Notes: generated by a model from the letters alone, not told the origin. A stretch of 64,000 nucleotides of DNA from DATCLS01 sp036563805 (GCA_036563805.1 DATCLS010000038.1:1-64000), one strand, 5' to 3'; positions 26,005-35,415 are shown, counted from the stretch's first letter. Numbers and translations: made by a program.

Positions 26005-26437
26005 ATCGGCGACCCGAACGCCTACGACCCCGACGGCGACATGATCGTCACCGCGGTCAAGACCCGCATGGTGCACGCCGCCGTGCGCCACCTGCTGCCG
26101 CAGTCACCGTGGTGGCCCGAGGTGAACGGCGAGAAGCCGATCCCGATCAGCCAGGCCGACATCATGGTCACCTGGCACACCCTGGCCACGTTCGCCATGA
26201 GCAAGCTCCACGAGTGGCGGCTGCGCATGCTGGCCGACGAGGTCGAGGGCTTCCTGCACCTGTGGCAGGTGCCCGCCCACATGCTGGGCGTGCTCGACGA
26301 GCACATCCCCAACTCGTGGGACGAGGCCAACGCCCAGTCGGCCCAGGTGCTCGACCCGGTGCTCGGGGCCACCCGCGAGGGGATCGTCCTGGCCGACATC
26401 CTGCTCGACCTGGCGATGCTCGACCTCAACGGCGACG
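26005..26437 (+). pseudogene. Oxygenase MpaB/Lcp (DUF2236) family internal fragment
   Basis: Plus-strand frame DPNAYDPDGDMIVTAVKTRM, VHAAVRHLLPQSPWW, QADIMVTWHTLATFAMSKL, ADEVEGFLHLWQVPAHMLG, SWDEANAQSAQVLDPVLGAT. This matches the heme-binding core of MpaB/latex-clearing-type oxygenases (DUF2236), including the THxLATFAMxKL-like helix. Neither the N-terminal start nor the C-terminal end is present; coding sense runs straight into a ferredoxin-like fragment. Confidence 0.72.
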
Positions 26438-26443
26438 GCGACC

Positions 26444-26503
26444 GTGGCTCGCTACGCGTTCGAGCTCAACGGCGAAGACGTGACGGTGGACGTCCCCCGG
26501 GGG
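26444..26503 (+). pseudogene. 2Fe-2S (IorA/CoxS-like) N-terminal micro-relic
   Basis: GTG at 26444 opens MARYAFELNGEDVTVDVP, the characteristic start of small [2Fe-2S] subunits of molybdenum hydroxylases (normally followed by DxPLLWVLRD). After 18 codons the sequence becomes low-complexity Pro/Gly and then the 3' end of the methyltransferase gene. This is a tiny but recognisable remnant. Confidence 0.6.
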
Positions 26504-26563
26504 CCGTCGGGCCCGGGCCGGCCGCCGCGCCCGGGCCGGCCGGCGGCGCCACCAGCGCAGCGG

Positions 26564-27301
26564 TCAGCGCCGGACGCCCACGTAGCGGTCGCGGTCGCGC
26601 ATCGGGCTGGGCAGGACGTCGGCGTCCAGGCCCGCGCGGGCGAACGCGCCCCGGTACTCGTCGTCGGTGAACAGTGTCAGCTCGTGGGTCTCGACGAGGT
26701 GCTCGACCCCGTCGGGCGTCCCGACCAGGTGGTGCATCTCCATCCGCGACCGGCGACCGTCCCGCCGCGTGATCGTCACCCGGGCCAGGGCCAGGTCGCC
26801 GGCCCGGCCGGCGACGGCGTCGGGCGGCCGGTGGTCCGCCCACGCCTCGGGGCGGACCCAGCCGTCGACCACCAGCACGCCGCGCGGCGCCAGGTGGCGG
26901 GCCAGGGCGGCGACGGCGGCGTCGAGCTCGGCGGGCGAGCGCATGTAGCCGCTCGAGCTGAACAGGCAGACCACGGCGTCGAAGCGGCGGCGCAGGGCGA
27001 GCGTGCGCATGTCGCCGACCGCCAGGGGCACGCCGGGAAGCCGCCGGCGCGCCTCGGCCAGCATGCTGCGCTGGAGGTCGACGCCGACCACGTCGTACCA
27101 GCGCCGCAGGTGGGCCAGGTGGGCGCCCGTACCGCAGGCCACGTCGAGCAGCGAGGCCGCCCCCGGCGCCCGTTCCTGCACGAGCCGGTGCAGCTCGTCG
27201 GCCTCGGCCGCGTAGTCCTTGGGGATGATCCGGTAGAGCAGGTCGTAGACCTTGGCGGTCGTGCTGTAGGGCGCGCCGGAGCGGCAGGGGCCGTGCGTCA
27301 T
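26564..27301 (-). CDS. Class I SAM-dependent methyltransferase
   Basis: 245-residue methyltransferase. N-terminal YSTTAKVYDLLYRIIPKDYA, motif I LLDVACGTGAHL near 50-61, acidic end of strand 2 in VVGVDLQRSM near 72, motif VGDMRTLALRRRFDAVVCLF near 95-113. It uses SAM to methylate a small molecule; the lack of any associated biosynthetic genes leaves the substrate open. Its downstream end abuts the 2Fe-2S relic. It is divergent from tex, with 161 nt between the starts. Confidence 0.88.
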   Translation of the reverse strand: MTHGPCRSGAPYSTTAKVYDLLYRIIPKDYAAEADELHRLVQERAPGAASLLDVACGTGAHLAHLRRWYDVVGVDLQRSMLAEARRRLPGVPLAVGDMRTLALRRRFDAVVCLFSSSGYMRSPAELDAAVAALARHLAPRGVLVVDGWVRPEAWADHRPPDAVAGRAGDLALARVTITRRDGRRSRMEMHHLVGTPDGVEHLVETHELTLFTDDEYRGAFARAGLDADVLPSPMRDRDRYVGVRR

Positions 27302-27462
27302 CGTGCCTCACGGGGATCGGTCATCGGGGATGGTCGGGCGCCGGGGTCGGTGGGGCCGGCGGGGCCTCTCGCGGGTGCCGGGGTCGCCGGGGGCCCGGGG
27401 CGTGCGTGCCAGAATGGCGCCTTTCCGTGCTGGTGCTGGGGCAGGGAGGCGTTCGACACACC

Positions 27463-29835
27463 GTGACCACCGTGCACGTCCACTCCGCGATCGACGAGCG
27501 CCTGGCCCAGGAGCTCGGCATCCGCACCGAGCAGGCGGCCGCCGCCGTGGCCCTGCTCGACGGGGGCGCCACCGTGCCCTTCGTCGCCCGCTACCGCAAG
27601 GAAGCCACCGGCGGGCTCGACGACGCCCAGCTCCGCACCCTCGAGGAGCGGCTGGGGTACCTCCGCGAGCTGGAGGACCGCCGGGCCACGATCCTCGAGT
27701 CGATCAAGGCCCAGGGCAAGCTCGACCCCGAGCTGGAGGCGAAGATCCGGGCGGCCGAGACCAAGGCCCGCCTCGAGGACATCTACCTCCCCTACAAGCC
27801 CAAGCGCCGGACCAAGGCGCAGATCGCCCGCGAGGCCGGCCTGGAGCCGCTGGCCGACCTGTTGCTCGCCGAGCCCGACACCGACCCGCAGGCCGCCGCC
27901 GCCGGCTACGTCGATGAGTCCAAGGGCGTGGCCGACGCCGCCGCCGCGCTGCAAGGCGCCCGTGCCATCCTCACCGAGCGCTTCGCCGAGGACGCCGACC
28001 TCATCGGGGAGTTGCGCGAGCGGCTGTGGACCCACGGCCGGCTCGTGGCCCGGGCCCGCCCCGGCGAGGAGGAGCGGGGCGCCAAGTACGCCGACTACTT
28101 CGCCTTCAGCGAGGCGCTCACCGAGGTCCCGTCGCACCGGATGCTGGCCCTGCTGCGCGGCGAGAGCGAGAAGGTCCTCGACCTGCGCCTGGAACCGGAC
28201 CCCGAGGCCGACGCCGGGCCGGACGCCCGCCTGTCGCCCTACGAGCAGGCCATCGCCCAGCGCTTCGGCATCGCGGAGCAGGGCCGGCCCGCCGACGGCT
28301 GGCTCGTCGAGACCGTCCGGTGGGCGTGGCGCACCCGCGTGCTGGTCCACCTCGAGATCGACCTGCGGGCCCGACTGCGGGCCGCGGCCGAGGACGAGGC
28401 CGTCCGGGTGTTCGCCGCCAACCTGCGCGACCTGCTGCTGGCGGCGCCGGCCGGCAGCCGCCCCACCATGGGCCTCGACCCCGGGCTGCGGACCGGGGTG
28501 AAGGTGGCCGTGGTCGACGGCACCGGCAAGGTGGTGGCCACCGACACGATCTACCCGCACCCGCCCCGCAACCAGTGGGACCAGGCCCTCGCCCGGCTGA
28601 CCCGGCTGGTCGAGGCCCACGACGTCGAGCTGGTGGCCATCGGTAACGGCACGGCGTCGCGCGAGACCGACAAGCTGGCCCGCGAGCTGGTCGCCCGCCT
28701 GCCCGAGCGCCGGCTGACGGCGACGATCGTGTCCGAGGCCGGGGCCTCGGTCTACTCGGCCTCGGCCGTCGCCTCGCAGGAGCTGCCCGACCTCGACGTG
28801 TCGCTGCGGGGCGCGGTGTCGATCGCCCGCCGCCTGCAGGACCCGCTGGCCGAGCTGGTCAAGATCGACCCGAAGTCGATCGGCGTGGGCCAGTACCAGC
28901 ACGACGTGGCCGAGCACAAGCTGTCCCGGTCGCTGGACGCGGTCGTCGAGGACTGCGTGAACGCGGTCGGCGTCGACGTCAACACCGCCTCGACGCCGCT
29001 GCTCGCCCGTGTCGCCGGCATCACCCCGACCGTGGCCGAGAAGATCGTCGCCCACCGCGACAGCGAGGGCCCGTTCCGCAACCGCGAGCAGCTCAAGCAG
29101 GTGCCCCGGTTGGGACCGGCGACGTTCGAGCAGTGCGCGGGCTTCCTGCGCATCCGGGGCGGCGACGACCCGCTGGACGCCTCCGCCGTCCACCCCGAGT
29201 CGTACCCGGTGGTCCGGCGCATGGCCGAGCGGACCGGCAGCGACGTAGCCGGGCTGATCGGCAACACCGAGCTGCTGCGCACGCTGCGGCCCGAGGAGTT
29301 CACCGACGAGACGTTCGGACTGCCGACCGTCACCGACATCCTGGCCGAGCTGGAGAAGCCGGGGCGCGACCCCCGCCCAGCGTTCCGCACCGCCCGGTTC
29401 AAGGAGGGCGTCGAGACGCTCGACGACCTCCGGCCCGGCATGGTCCTCGAAGGCGTGGTGTCGAACGTGGCCGCCTTCGGCGCCTTCGTCGACGTCGGCG
29501 TCCACCAGGACGGGCTGGTCCACATCTCCGCCATGTCCGACCGGTACGTGGCCGACCCCCGCGACGTGGTCAAGCCGGGCGACATCGTCACGGTCAAGGT
29601 CATGGACGTCGACCGCGACCGCAAGCGCATCTCGCTCTCGCTCCGGCTCGACGACGAGCCGGGTGCCGACACCGGCCGCAGGCGTGGTCGCCGCTCAGGG
29701 TCGGACGGGGCGAGGGGCGGCGGGCGGTCGGGCTCGGGCTCCGGCTCGGGCCGCCGCCGAGGGCACAGCCGCGACCGCGACGCCCCGCCCGACACCGCCA
29801 TGGCCGACGCCCTCCGCCGCGCCGGCCTCATCTGA
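27463..29835 (+). CDS. tex: Tex family transcription accessory / RNA-binding protein
   Basis: 790-residue Tex homologue of standard length. Domains in order: N-terminal Tex/HTH region (PFVARYRKEATGGLDDAQL near 40), YqgF/RNase H-like domain (TMGLDPGLRTGVKVAVVDGT near 345), helix-hairpin-helix region (NTASTPLLARVAGITPTVAE near 505), and a C-terminal S1 domain (LEGVVSNVAAFGAFVDVGVH near 663-682). It binds nucleic acid and affects transcription or RNA turnover. GTG at 27463 was chosen because a GGAGG lies 14 nt upstream and the family N-terminus follows. The last 60 residues are a Gly/Arg/Ser-rich tail. Confidence 0.95.
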   Translation: MTTVHVHSAIDERLAQELGIRTEQAAAAVALLDGGATVPFVARYRKEATGGLDDAQLRTLEERLGYLRELEDRRATILESIKAQGKLDPELEAKIRAAETKARLEDIYLPYKPKRRTKAQIAREAGLEPLADLLLAEPDTDPQAAAAGYVDESKGVADAAAALQGARAILTERFAEDADLIGELRERLWTHGRLVARARPGEEERGAKYADYFAFSEALTEVPSHRMLALLRGESEKVLDLRLEPDPEADAGPDARLSPYEQAIAQRFGIAEQGRPADGWLVETVRWAWRTRVLVHLEIDLRARLRAAAEDEAVRVFAANLRDLLLAAPAGSRPTMGLDPGLRTGVKVAVVDGTGKVVATDTIYPHPPRNQWDQALARLTRLVEAHDVELVAIGNGTASRETDKLARELVARLPERRLTATIVSEAGASVYSASAVASQELPDLDVSLRGAVSIARRLQDPLAELVKIDPKSIGVGQYQHDVAEHKLSRSLDAVVEDCVNAVGVDVNTASTPLLARVAGITPTVAEKIVAHRDSEGPFRNREQLKQVPRLGPATFEQCAGFLRIRGGDDPLDASAVHPESYPVVRRMAERTGSDVAGLIGNTELLRTLRPEEFTDETFGLPTVTDILAELEKPGRDPRPAFRTARFKEGVETLDDLRPGMVLEGVVSNVAAFGAFVDVGVHQDGLVHISAMSDRYVADPRDVVKPGDIVTVKVMDVDRDRKRISLSLRLDDEPGADTGRRRGRRSGSDGARGGGRSGSGSGSGRRRGHSRDRDAPPDTAMADALRRAGLI

Positions 29836-30218
29836 CCCGACCGACCACCCCGCTCCCCAGCGGCGGGCGAGCTGTCGACCTCGGCTCCTGCCACCAGACC
29901 AAGAACCAGCTGGCGCTGACCGTGCTCGGGGCGGGCGTTCGTCGTCAACCGCCTGCGGGGCGACCCGGCGCCGCTCGACGGCGCCTTCGCCGAGCTCGAG
30001 CGGCGGCTGACGCACGCCCGACCGCCGGCCCAGCCGACCCCATCTGACCCCCGGCGCCCGGCGCCGCCGCCGACGCCTCGCGCCGAGCGGCGAGCGGCGA
30101 GCGCGGGCACCGCCAGCGCCCCGGCGCCCGCGGCGGGCGGCCCTGCCTTCGGCGAGCCCGCCGGCGCCCCGCGCCGGCGGGGTCGACCCCTCCGCCCTTG
30201 CGCCATGCATCTGTTTGG
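29836..30218. other. Intergenic region with a possible P-loop protein fragment
   Basis: Between tex and the LLM gene lies GC-rich sequence without an intact gene. The plus strand near 29934-30020 reads AFVVNRLRGDPAPLD and GAFAELERRL, which resembles a short piece of CobQ/BioD/ArsA-like P-loop proteins but is too short to assign. Nothing else is recognised. Confidence 0.3.
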
Positions 30219-30239
30219 CATATGACTTTTAGTCATATG
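30219..30239. promoter_or_regulatory. Perfect palindrome upstream of LLM oxidoreductase
   Basis: CATATGACT (30219-30227), TTT, AGTCATATG (30231-30239): perfect 9-bp arms in an AT-rich island within GC-rich DNA, 39 nt before the LLM start. This is a strong operator candidate; no regulator gene is adjacent. TATGACT or CATATG could also provide the -10. Confidence 0.65.
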
Positions 30240-30277
30240 GCGGGGACGAGACGACGATCGAGCGCGAGGGGGGTCGG

Positions 30278-31408
30278 ATGAAGTTCTCGTTGATCTACGA
30301 GTGCCAGACCGCGGATCCGAGCCGGGAGGGCGACGCCCGCATCTACACGGAGGTGCTCGAGCAGGCGCTGCTCGCCGAGGAGGTGGGCTTCGACGTCATC
30401 TGGGCGGTCGAGCACACGGCGCTCACCCAGTACGCCCACATGAGCGTGCCCGAGACCTTCCTGGCCTTCGTGGCCGGGCGCACCAGCCGCATCCACGTGG
30501 GCCACGGCGTGATCTGCCTGCCCCCGAAGATGAACCACCCGGTGAAGGTGGCCGAGCGCTGCGCCGCCCTCGACATTCTCTCGGGTGGCCGCCTGCACGT
30601 CGGCTTCGGCAAGGGCGGCACCCAGCAGGAGGCCGGCACGTTCGGCTACCAGCTCGCCGACCTCCCACCGATGATCGAGGAGGCCATGTACCTGGTCCCC
30701 CGGTTCTGGATGGAGGACGTCGTCGAGCACCACGGCCTGTTCATCGACATCCCGCCCCGGCCGGTCCACCCGAAGCCGCTACAGGACCCGCACCCGCCGC
30801 TGTACATGGCCTGCACGCACGACGACACGCTCAACGACGCGGGCGCCCGGGGCATCGGCGCCCTGGTCCTCGGGTTCGGCGGGCCCGAGCAGGTGGCCGA
30901 GAAGAACGCCATCTACCGCAAGGCGTTCGCCTCCCGCGACCCCGAGCGGCAGGTCGGCGCTCGCCCCACCGAGCACCTCGCCGCCCTGTGTCCGGCGGTC
31001 GTGCTGGACGACGGCCGGGAGGCCCGCCGGCTCGGCCTCCGCGGCCAGCGCTTCTTCATGGAGTCGATCGGCCACTGGGCCAGCGACGGCGCCACCCCCC
31101 TGCCCGACCCGGCGTCGTGGCCCGACGACCTGACGACGACCGCCGGCGACGGCACGCCGCTCATCGAGTCGTCCATCGGCCGTGAGAAGGTGAGGGTCGA
31201 CTTCTCCGACCCGAGCTACGCCATGCTCAACCCCAACCACGCCTACGGCACGGTCGACGACTGCATCGGGTACGTCACCCGGCTGATCGAGGCCGGGGCC
31301 GACGAGATCTTGTTCCTCAACCAGATGGGGACGATCCCGCAGTGGGCGATGCTCGAGACGATCCGCAACATCGGCGAGCACGTGATCCCCCACTTCCGCA
31401 AGGACTGA
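30278..31408 (+). CDS. LLM class flavin-dependent oxidoreductase (luciferase-like)
   Basis: 376-residue TIM-barrel bacterial-luciferase-family protein. N-terminal SLIYECQTADP; EEVGFDVIWAVEHTALTQYA near 35-55; VGHGVICLPPKMNHPVKVAE near 75-95; LDILSGGRLHVGFGKGGTQQE near 100-120. Members use FMNH2 or F420H2 for monooxygenation or redox chemistry. The ATG is preceded by GAGGGGGGTCGG. It is a single gene behind a strong palindrome, so probably induced by a diffusible or unlinked regulator. The substrate is unknown. Confidence 0.88.
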   Translation: MKFSLIYECQTADPSREGDARIYTEVLEQALLAEEVGFDVIWAVEHTALTQYAHMSVPETFLAFVAGRTSRIHVGHGVICLPPKMNHPVKVAERCAALDILSGGRLHVGFGKGGTQQEAGTFGYQLADLPPMIEEAMYLVPRFWMEDVVEHHGLFIDIPPRPVHPKPLQDPHPPLYMACTHDDTLNDAGARGIGALVLGFGGPEQVAEKNAIYRKAFASRDPERQVGARPTEHLAALCPAVVLDDGREARRLGLRGQRFFMESIGHWASDGATPLPDPASWPDDLTTTAGDGTPLIESSIGREKVRVDFSDPSYAMLNPNHAYGTVDDCIGYVTRLIEAGADEILFLNQMGTIPQWAMLETIRNIGEHVIPHFRKD

Positions 31409-31501
31409 CGGCCGCACGCCCGCCGGGCAGGCCCGGGCCCCGGGGCGCCGAACCGTGACGCAGCCCCGCGCCGCCCGTGATGCGCAGGTCATGATGGGGA
31501 C

Positions 31502-34465
31502 ATGGCGACGACCCCCGGCCGGGAGGCCGGCACGGCCCCGCTCTCCGAGCCTTGGGCCCTCGACGTCACCACCGTCGTCGAGCGGCTCGGGACCGACCCC
31601 GAGCGGGGCCTGACCGGCGCCGAGGCGGCCGCCCGGCTCGCCCGGCACGGCCCCAACGAGCTGGAGGCCGAGCCGCCGGTGCCGGCGTGGCGCAAGCTGC
31701 TGGCACAGTTCCGCGACCCGCTCGTCTACCTGCTGCTCGCCGCCATCGGCGTGTCGCTGGTGGCCTGGCTGCTCGAGGGGGCGGACGGCGTCCCGTTCGA
31801 GGTGGTCGTGATCGGCGTCATCGTCGTGGCCAACGCCGTGCTGGGCTACGTGCAGGAGGCCCGGGCCGAGCAGGCGGTGGCCGCCCTCCAGCGCATGGCC
31901 GCGGCCACCGCTGCCGTCGTGCGCGACGGCCACGAGCAGCGGATTCCGGCCACCGAGGTCGTGCCCGGCGACGTGCTGCTCCTCGCCGAGGGCGACGCCG
32001 TGCCGGCCGACGCCCGCCTCGTCGAGGCCGCCTCGCTCAAGGTGGCGGAGGCATCGCTGACCGGCGAGAGCGAGCCGGTGCTCAAGGACGCCGCCACCCT
32101 GAGCGGCCCGGCCGCCCTCGGCGACCGGCTCGACATGGTCTACAGCGGCACGGCCGTGGCCAGCGGGCGCGGGCGGGCCGTGGTCACCGCCACCGGCATG
32201 GGCACCGAGATGGGCCACATCGCCCGGCTGCTCGGCCGCACCGAGGAGGAGCGCACGCCGCTCCAGCGCGAGGTCGATCTCATCGGCCGCACGCTCGGCG
32301 TGGCCGTGATCGTCATCGCCGTGGTCGTGGTGGCCGGCATCCTGCTGACCTCCGACATCGAATCCGCCGGCGACGCGGTCGACGTCCTGCTGGTCGGCGT
32401 GTCGCTGGCGGTGGCCGCCGTGCCCGAGGGGCTGCCGGCCATCCTGTCGGTCGTCCTCGCCCTCGGCGTGCAGCGCATGGCCCGGCAGCGGGCGATCGTC
32501 AAGAGGCTGTCGTCGGTGGAGACGCTTGGGTCGGCCTCGGTCATCTGCTCCGACAAGACGGGCACGCTCACCCGCAACGAGATGACCGTGGTCACCGTCG
32601 TCACGGGGTCGGGCGAGAGCCGGGTGAGCGGCACCGGCTACCGGCCCGAGGGCACGGTGACGGTCGACGGCCGCCCGCTGGCGGGGCCGATCGCCGAGGA
32701 GGTCGCCTACGTGCTGGGCGGCGGCAGCCTGGCCAACGACGCCGTGCTCGAGGAGGTCGACGGCGAGTGGGTCGTGCAGGGCGACCCGACCGAGGCCGCG
32801 TTCCTGGTGGCCGAGGCCAAGCTCGGCGTCACCGAGGCCCGGCGGGCCCGCTTCGCCCGGGTGGGCGAGGTGCCGTTCACGTCGGAGCGCAAGCTCATGA
32901 GCGCCCTGAATGTCGACGAGGACCGCGAGGGCCGGCTCGACGTGGTGACCAAGGGCGCCCCCGACGTGTTGCTGGCCCGCTGCACCCACGAGCGGGTGGC
33001 CGGCGAGGTGCGGGAGCTGACCGACGAGCGCCGCCGGGCCATCCTCGCCGACGTCGAGCGCCTGGCCGACGAGGCGCTGCGCACGCTGGCCGTCGCCTAC
33101 CGCCCCCTCCCCGACCGCGAGCCCCCGGCCACCGGATCGTCGCCCGAGGACATCGCCGCCCTCGAGTCGCTGGAGCGCGACCTCGTCTACCTGGGCATGG
33201 TCGGCATCATCGACCCGCCCCGCCCCGAGGCGGCGGTGGCCATCGAGCAGGCCCGGCGGGCCGGCGTGCGCATCATCATGATCACCGGCGACCACCCCCG
33301 GACCGCGGCCCGCATCGCCGCCGAGCTCGGCGTGGCCGGGCCGGGGGCCTCCGGCGCCTGGGCGGGCGACGGCTCGTCGGCGTCCGGCGACGGCACGGGC
33401 TCGGGCGCAACCTCCGGCGCCGGGACCGCCCCGGCCGCGCTCACGGGGACCGAGATCGACGCGCTCGACGACGACGCCTTCGCCCGAGCGGTGCGCGAGG
33501 TGTCCGTCTACGCCCGGGTCGCTCCCGAGCACAAGCTGCGCATCGTCGACGCCCTGCAGGCCGACGGGAACATCGTGGCGATGACCGGCGACGGCGTGAA
33601 CGACGCCCCGGCGCTGCGGTCGGCCGACATCGGCGTGGCCATGGGCATCACCGGCACGGACGTCACCAAGCAGGCGGCCGACATGATCCTGGCCGACGAC
33701 AACTTCGCCACGATCGTGTCGGCCGTGCGCGAGGGCAGGGGCATCTTCGCCAACATCCGCTCGTTCCTGCGCTACCTGCTGTCGTCGAACATCGGCGAGG
33801 TCCTCACGATGTTCCTGGGGGTGCTGGCCGCCGGCCTGCTGGGGCTCGACGCCACGGGCGAGGCCGTGTCCGTGCCGCTGCTGGCGACGCAGATCCTGTG
33901 GATCAACCTGCTCACCGACACGGGGCCGGCGCTGGCCATGGGCCTCGACCCGCCGCCCGACGACGTGATGGAGCGCCCGCCCCGCCGGCTGACCGACCGG
34001 GTCATCGACGCCGAGATGCAGATCGGTATCGGCTTCGTCGGCGTGGTCATGGCCGTCGTCACGCTCGTGGCGCTCGACTCCCGGCTCCCCGGCGGCCTCA
34101 TCGGCGGCTCGGGCGACATCGTCGAGGCCCGCACGATGGCGTTCACCACGCTGGTGATGGCCCAGCTCTTCAACTGCTTCAACGCCCGCAGCGACCGGAC
34201 GAGCGCGTTCCACTCGCTGTTCGCCAACCGCATGCTGTGGGCCGCCATCGGGCTGTCGCTGGCCCTGCAGGTGGCGGTCGTCCACCTGCCGTTCCTCAAC
34301 GAGGCGTTCGACACGACCGGGCTCACGGCCGCCGACTGGGCCATCTGCACCGGGCTGGCCAGCGCGGTGCTCTGGGCCGACGAGCTCCGCAAGCTCGTCA
34401 CCCACCGCCGGCGCCGGCGGGCCGAGCTCGCGGACCGCGACGAGCGGGCGATGACCAAACGATGA
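31502..34465 (+). CDS. Cation P-type ATPase, calcium (P2A-like)
   Basis: 987-residue membrane P-type ATPase. N-terminal cation-ATPase domain, actuator TGES in SLTGESEPVL near 185, M4 motif VPEGLPAIL near 310 (typical of Ca2+/P2A pumps), phosphorylation site SDKTGTLTRNEM near 352, hinge MTGDGVNDAPAL near 698, and a C-terminal transporter domain with several membrane helices. A 35-residue Gly/Ser/Ala insertion near 620-655 interrupts the P-domain loop after AELGVAG. It pumps a divalent cation out of the cytosol at the cost of ATP. Monocistronic; GATGGGGAC precedes the ATG. Confidence 0.93.
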   Translation: MATTPGREAGTAPLSEPWALDVTTVVERLGTDPERGLTGAEAAARLARHGPNELEAEPPVPAWRKLLAQFRDPLVYLLLAAIGVSLVAWLLEGADGVPFEVVVIGVIVVANAVLGYVQEARAEQAVAALQRMAAATAAVVRDGHEQRIPATEVVPGDVLLLAEGDAVPADARLVEAASLKVAEASLTGESEPVLKDAATLSGPAALGDRLDMVYSGTAVASGRGRAVVTATGMGTEMGHIARLLGRTEEERTPLQREVDLIGRTLGVAVIVIAVVVVAGILLTSDIESAGDAVDVLLVGVSLAVAAVPEGLPAILSVVLALGVQRMARQRAIVKRLSSVETLGSASVICSDKTGTLTRNEMTVVTVVTGSGESRVSGTGYRPEGTVTVDGRPLAGPIAEEVAYVLGGGSLANDAVLEEVDGEWVVQGDPTEAAFLVAEAKLGVTEARRARFARVGEVPFTSERKLMSALNVDEDREGRLDVVTKGAPDVLLARCTHERVAGEVRELTDERRRAILADVERLADEALRTLAVAYRPLPDREPPATGSSPEDIAALESLERDLVYLGMVGIIDPPRPEAAVAIEQARRAGVRIIMITGDHPRTAARIAAELGVAGPGASGAWAGDGSSASGDGTGSGATSGAGTAPAALTGTEIDALDDDAFARAVREVSVYARVAPEHKLRIVDALQADGNIVAMTGDGVNDAPALRSADIGVAMGITGTDVTKQAADMILADDNFATIVSAVREGRGIFANIRSFLRYLLSSNIGEVLTMFLGVLAAGLLGLDATGEAVSVPLLATQILWINLLTDTGPALAMGLDPPPDDVMERPPRRLTDRVIDAEMQIGIGFVGVVMAVVTLVALDSRLPGGLIGGSGDIVEARTMAFTTLVMAQLFNCFNARSDRTSAFHSLFANRMLWAAIGLSLALQVAVVHLPFLNEAFDTTGLTAADWAICTGLASAVLWADELRKLVTHRRRRRAELADRDERAMTKR

Positions 34466-34490
34466 CGCGGCCCCGTACAGTCCCGGCCTC

Positions 34491-34820
34491 GTGCAGCCCA
34501 CCCCGCCCCCACCGCGCGCCCCGGTGCCGCCTCCCGCGCCCGCGCCGGGTCCGGCCGCACCGGCGACGACGGCGAAGAAGCGGTCGCGTCTGCGCAGCCC
34601 CAAGTTCTGGCTCCTGGTGGTGGCCCGGCTCGTCGCCGCCTACCTGGCCGTCGGGCTCGCCCTGGTCGTCCTGACCGACGACGAGTCCCGGGGCCCGCTG
34701 CACGAGGCCGACTACCCGGACATGACCGCGGTCGACGCCGACTCCTACACCTGCGGCGTGCGGGCCGATGGGACGGTCGCATGCTGGGGCGACGAGGAGG
34801 CCGTCGGCCCCGGGCCCTGA
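34491..34820 (+). CDS. Pro-rich single-pass protein with half RCC1 repeat
   Basis: 109-residue protein: Pro/Ala-rich N-terminus (1-30), basic stretch KKRSRLRSPK, one membrane helix (FWLLVVARLVAAYLAVG, about 40-60), then an extracytoplasmic tail with a single RCC1-like half repeat (VDADSYTCGVRADGTVACWG). Complete relatives have many such repeats; here the stop falls after one. GTG at 34491 follows the ATPase stop by 25 nt. It is either a truncated RCC1-type surface protein or a small single-repeat protein. Function unknown. Confidence 0.6.
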   Translation: MQPTPPPPRAPVPPPAPAPGPAAPATTAKKRSRLRSPKFWLLVVARLVAAYLAVGLALVVLTDDESRGPLHEADYPDMTAVDADSYTCGVRADGTVACWGDEEAVGPGP

Positions 34821-34851
34821 CCCGCCGAGCCCCGCCACCCGGCGGGGATGC

Positions 34852-35415
34852 TCAGGCCGTCGAGGGGCGGGGCGAGGTGCGGACGGCGTCGGCGGCCGCG
34901 GCGACGAGCTCGTCGAACAGGGCCTTGTCGCGCACGAACCGCTCGCGCAGGCTGGCGACGTCGTCGTCGGACCGGCCGGCGGCGTGGAACGCGCGGGCCA
35001 TGTAGTCGGCCAGCAGGTCGGATGGGACCGGCACCTTGCCCTCGCCGGGGTCGAGGGCGCCGGGCTGGTAGCCGAGCAGGCGGAGCAACTCGTCGACCAG
35101 GCCGTCGGCCTCCTTCACCGCCTCGGCCGGCTCGTACACGAACCGCAGCTGGGCCCGCCGCCAGCGCTCCGTGTACCGGGCCTGGGCCACCGGCGACAAC
35201 CCCGGGGGCCACACGTCGGCGGCTGCCCGGGTCCGCACGAGCAGCGAGCGGCGGCGCGTCGTCGGCGGGTCGCCGGTGGCCCACGCGGCGCGGCGGAGCC
35301 GGCGGGTCCGCAGCCGCGTCGCCAGGCCCCCGAAGCCCCGGAACCGGCCCTCCCGATCGGTCATGGCCGCGACGACGAACGCGGCCCCCACCAGCGCCAG
35401 CAGGACCCATTCCAC
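34852..35415 (-). CDS. Membrane-anchored hypothetical protein
   Basis: 187-residue protein with an N-terminal membrane helix (WVLLALVGAAFVVAAM) followed by a basic cytoplasmic-type segment and a helical domain. The segment RYTERWRRAQLRFVYEPAEA, then VKEADGLVDELLRLLGY, matches a widespread actinobacterial family with a conserved W-x3-Q-x2-F-V..P..AV.EAD.LV pattern and no known function. The start ATG gives a natural membrane-anchor N-terminus. Divergent from the hydrolase at 35621. Confidence 0.75.
   Translation of the reverse strand: MEWVLLALVGAAFVVAAMTDREGRFRGFGGLATRLRTRRLRRAAWATGDPPTTRRRSLLVRTRAAADVWPPGLSPVAQARYTERWRRAQLRFVYEPAEAVKEADGLVDELLRLLGYQPGALDPGEGKVPVPSDLLADYMARAFHAAGRSDDDVASLRERFVRDKALFDELVAAAADAVRTSPRPSTA

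Noticed and set aside
31420..31455. GC hairpin after the LLM gene as terminator
   Set aside because: The GGCCCGGGCCCCGGGGC stretch can fold but lacks a U-tract; such hairpins are ubiquitous in this base composition.
34491..34820. Calling the RCC1-like peptide a definite pseudogene
   Set aside because: It has a clean start, membrane helix and stop with no frameshift, so it is kept as a gene of uncertain completeness.
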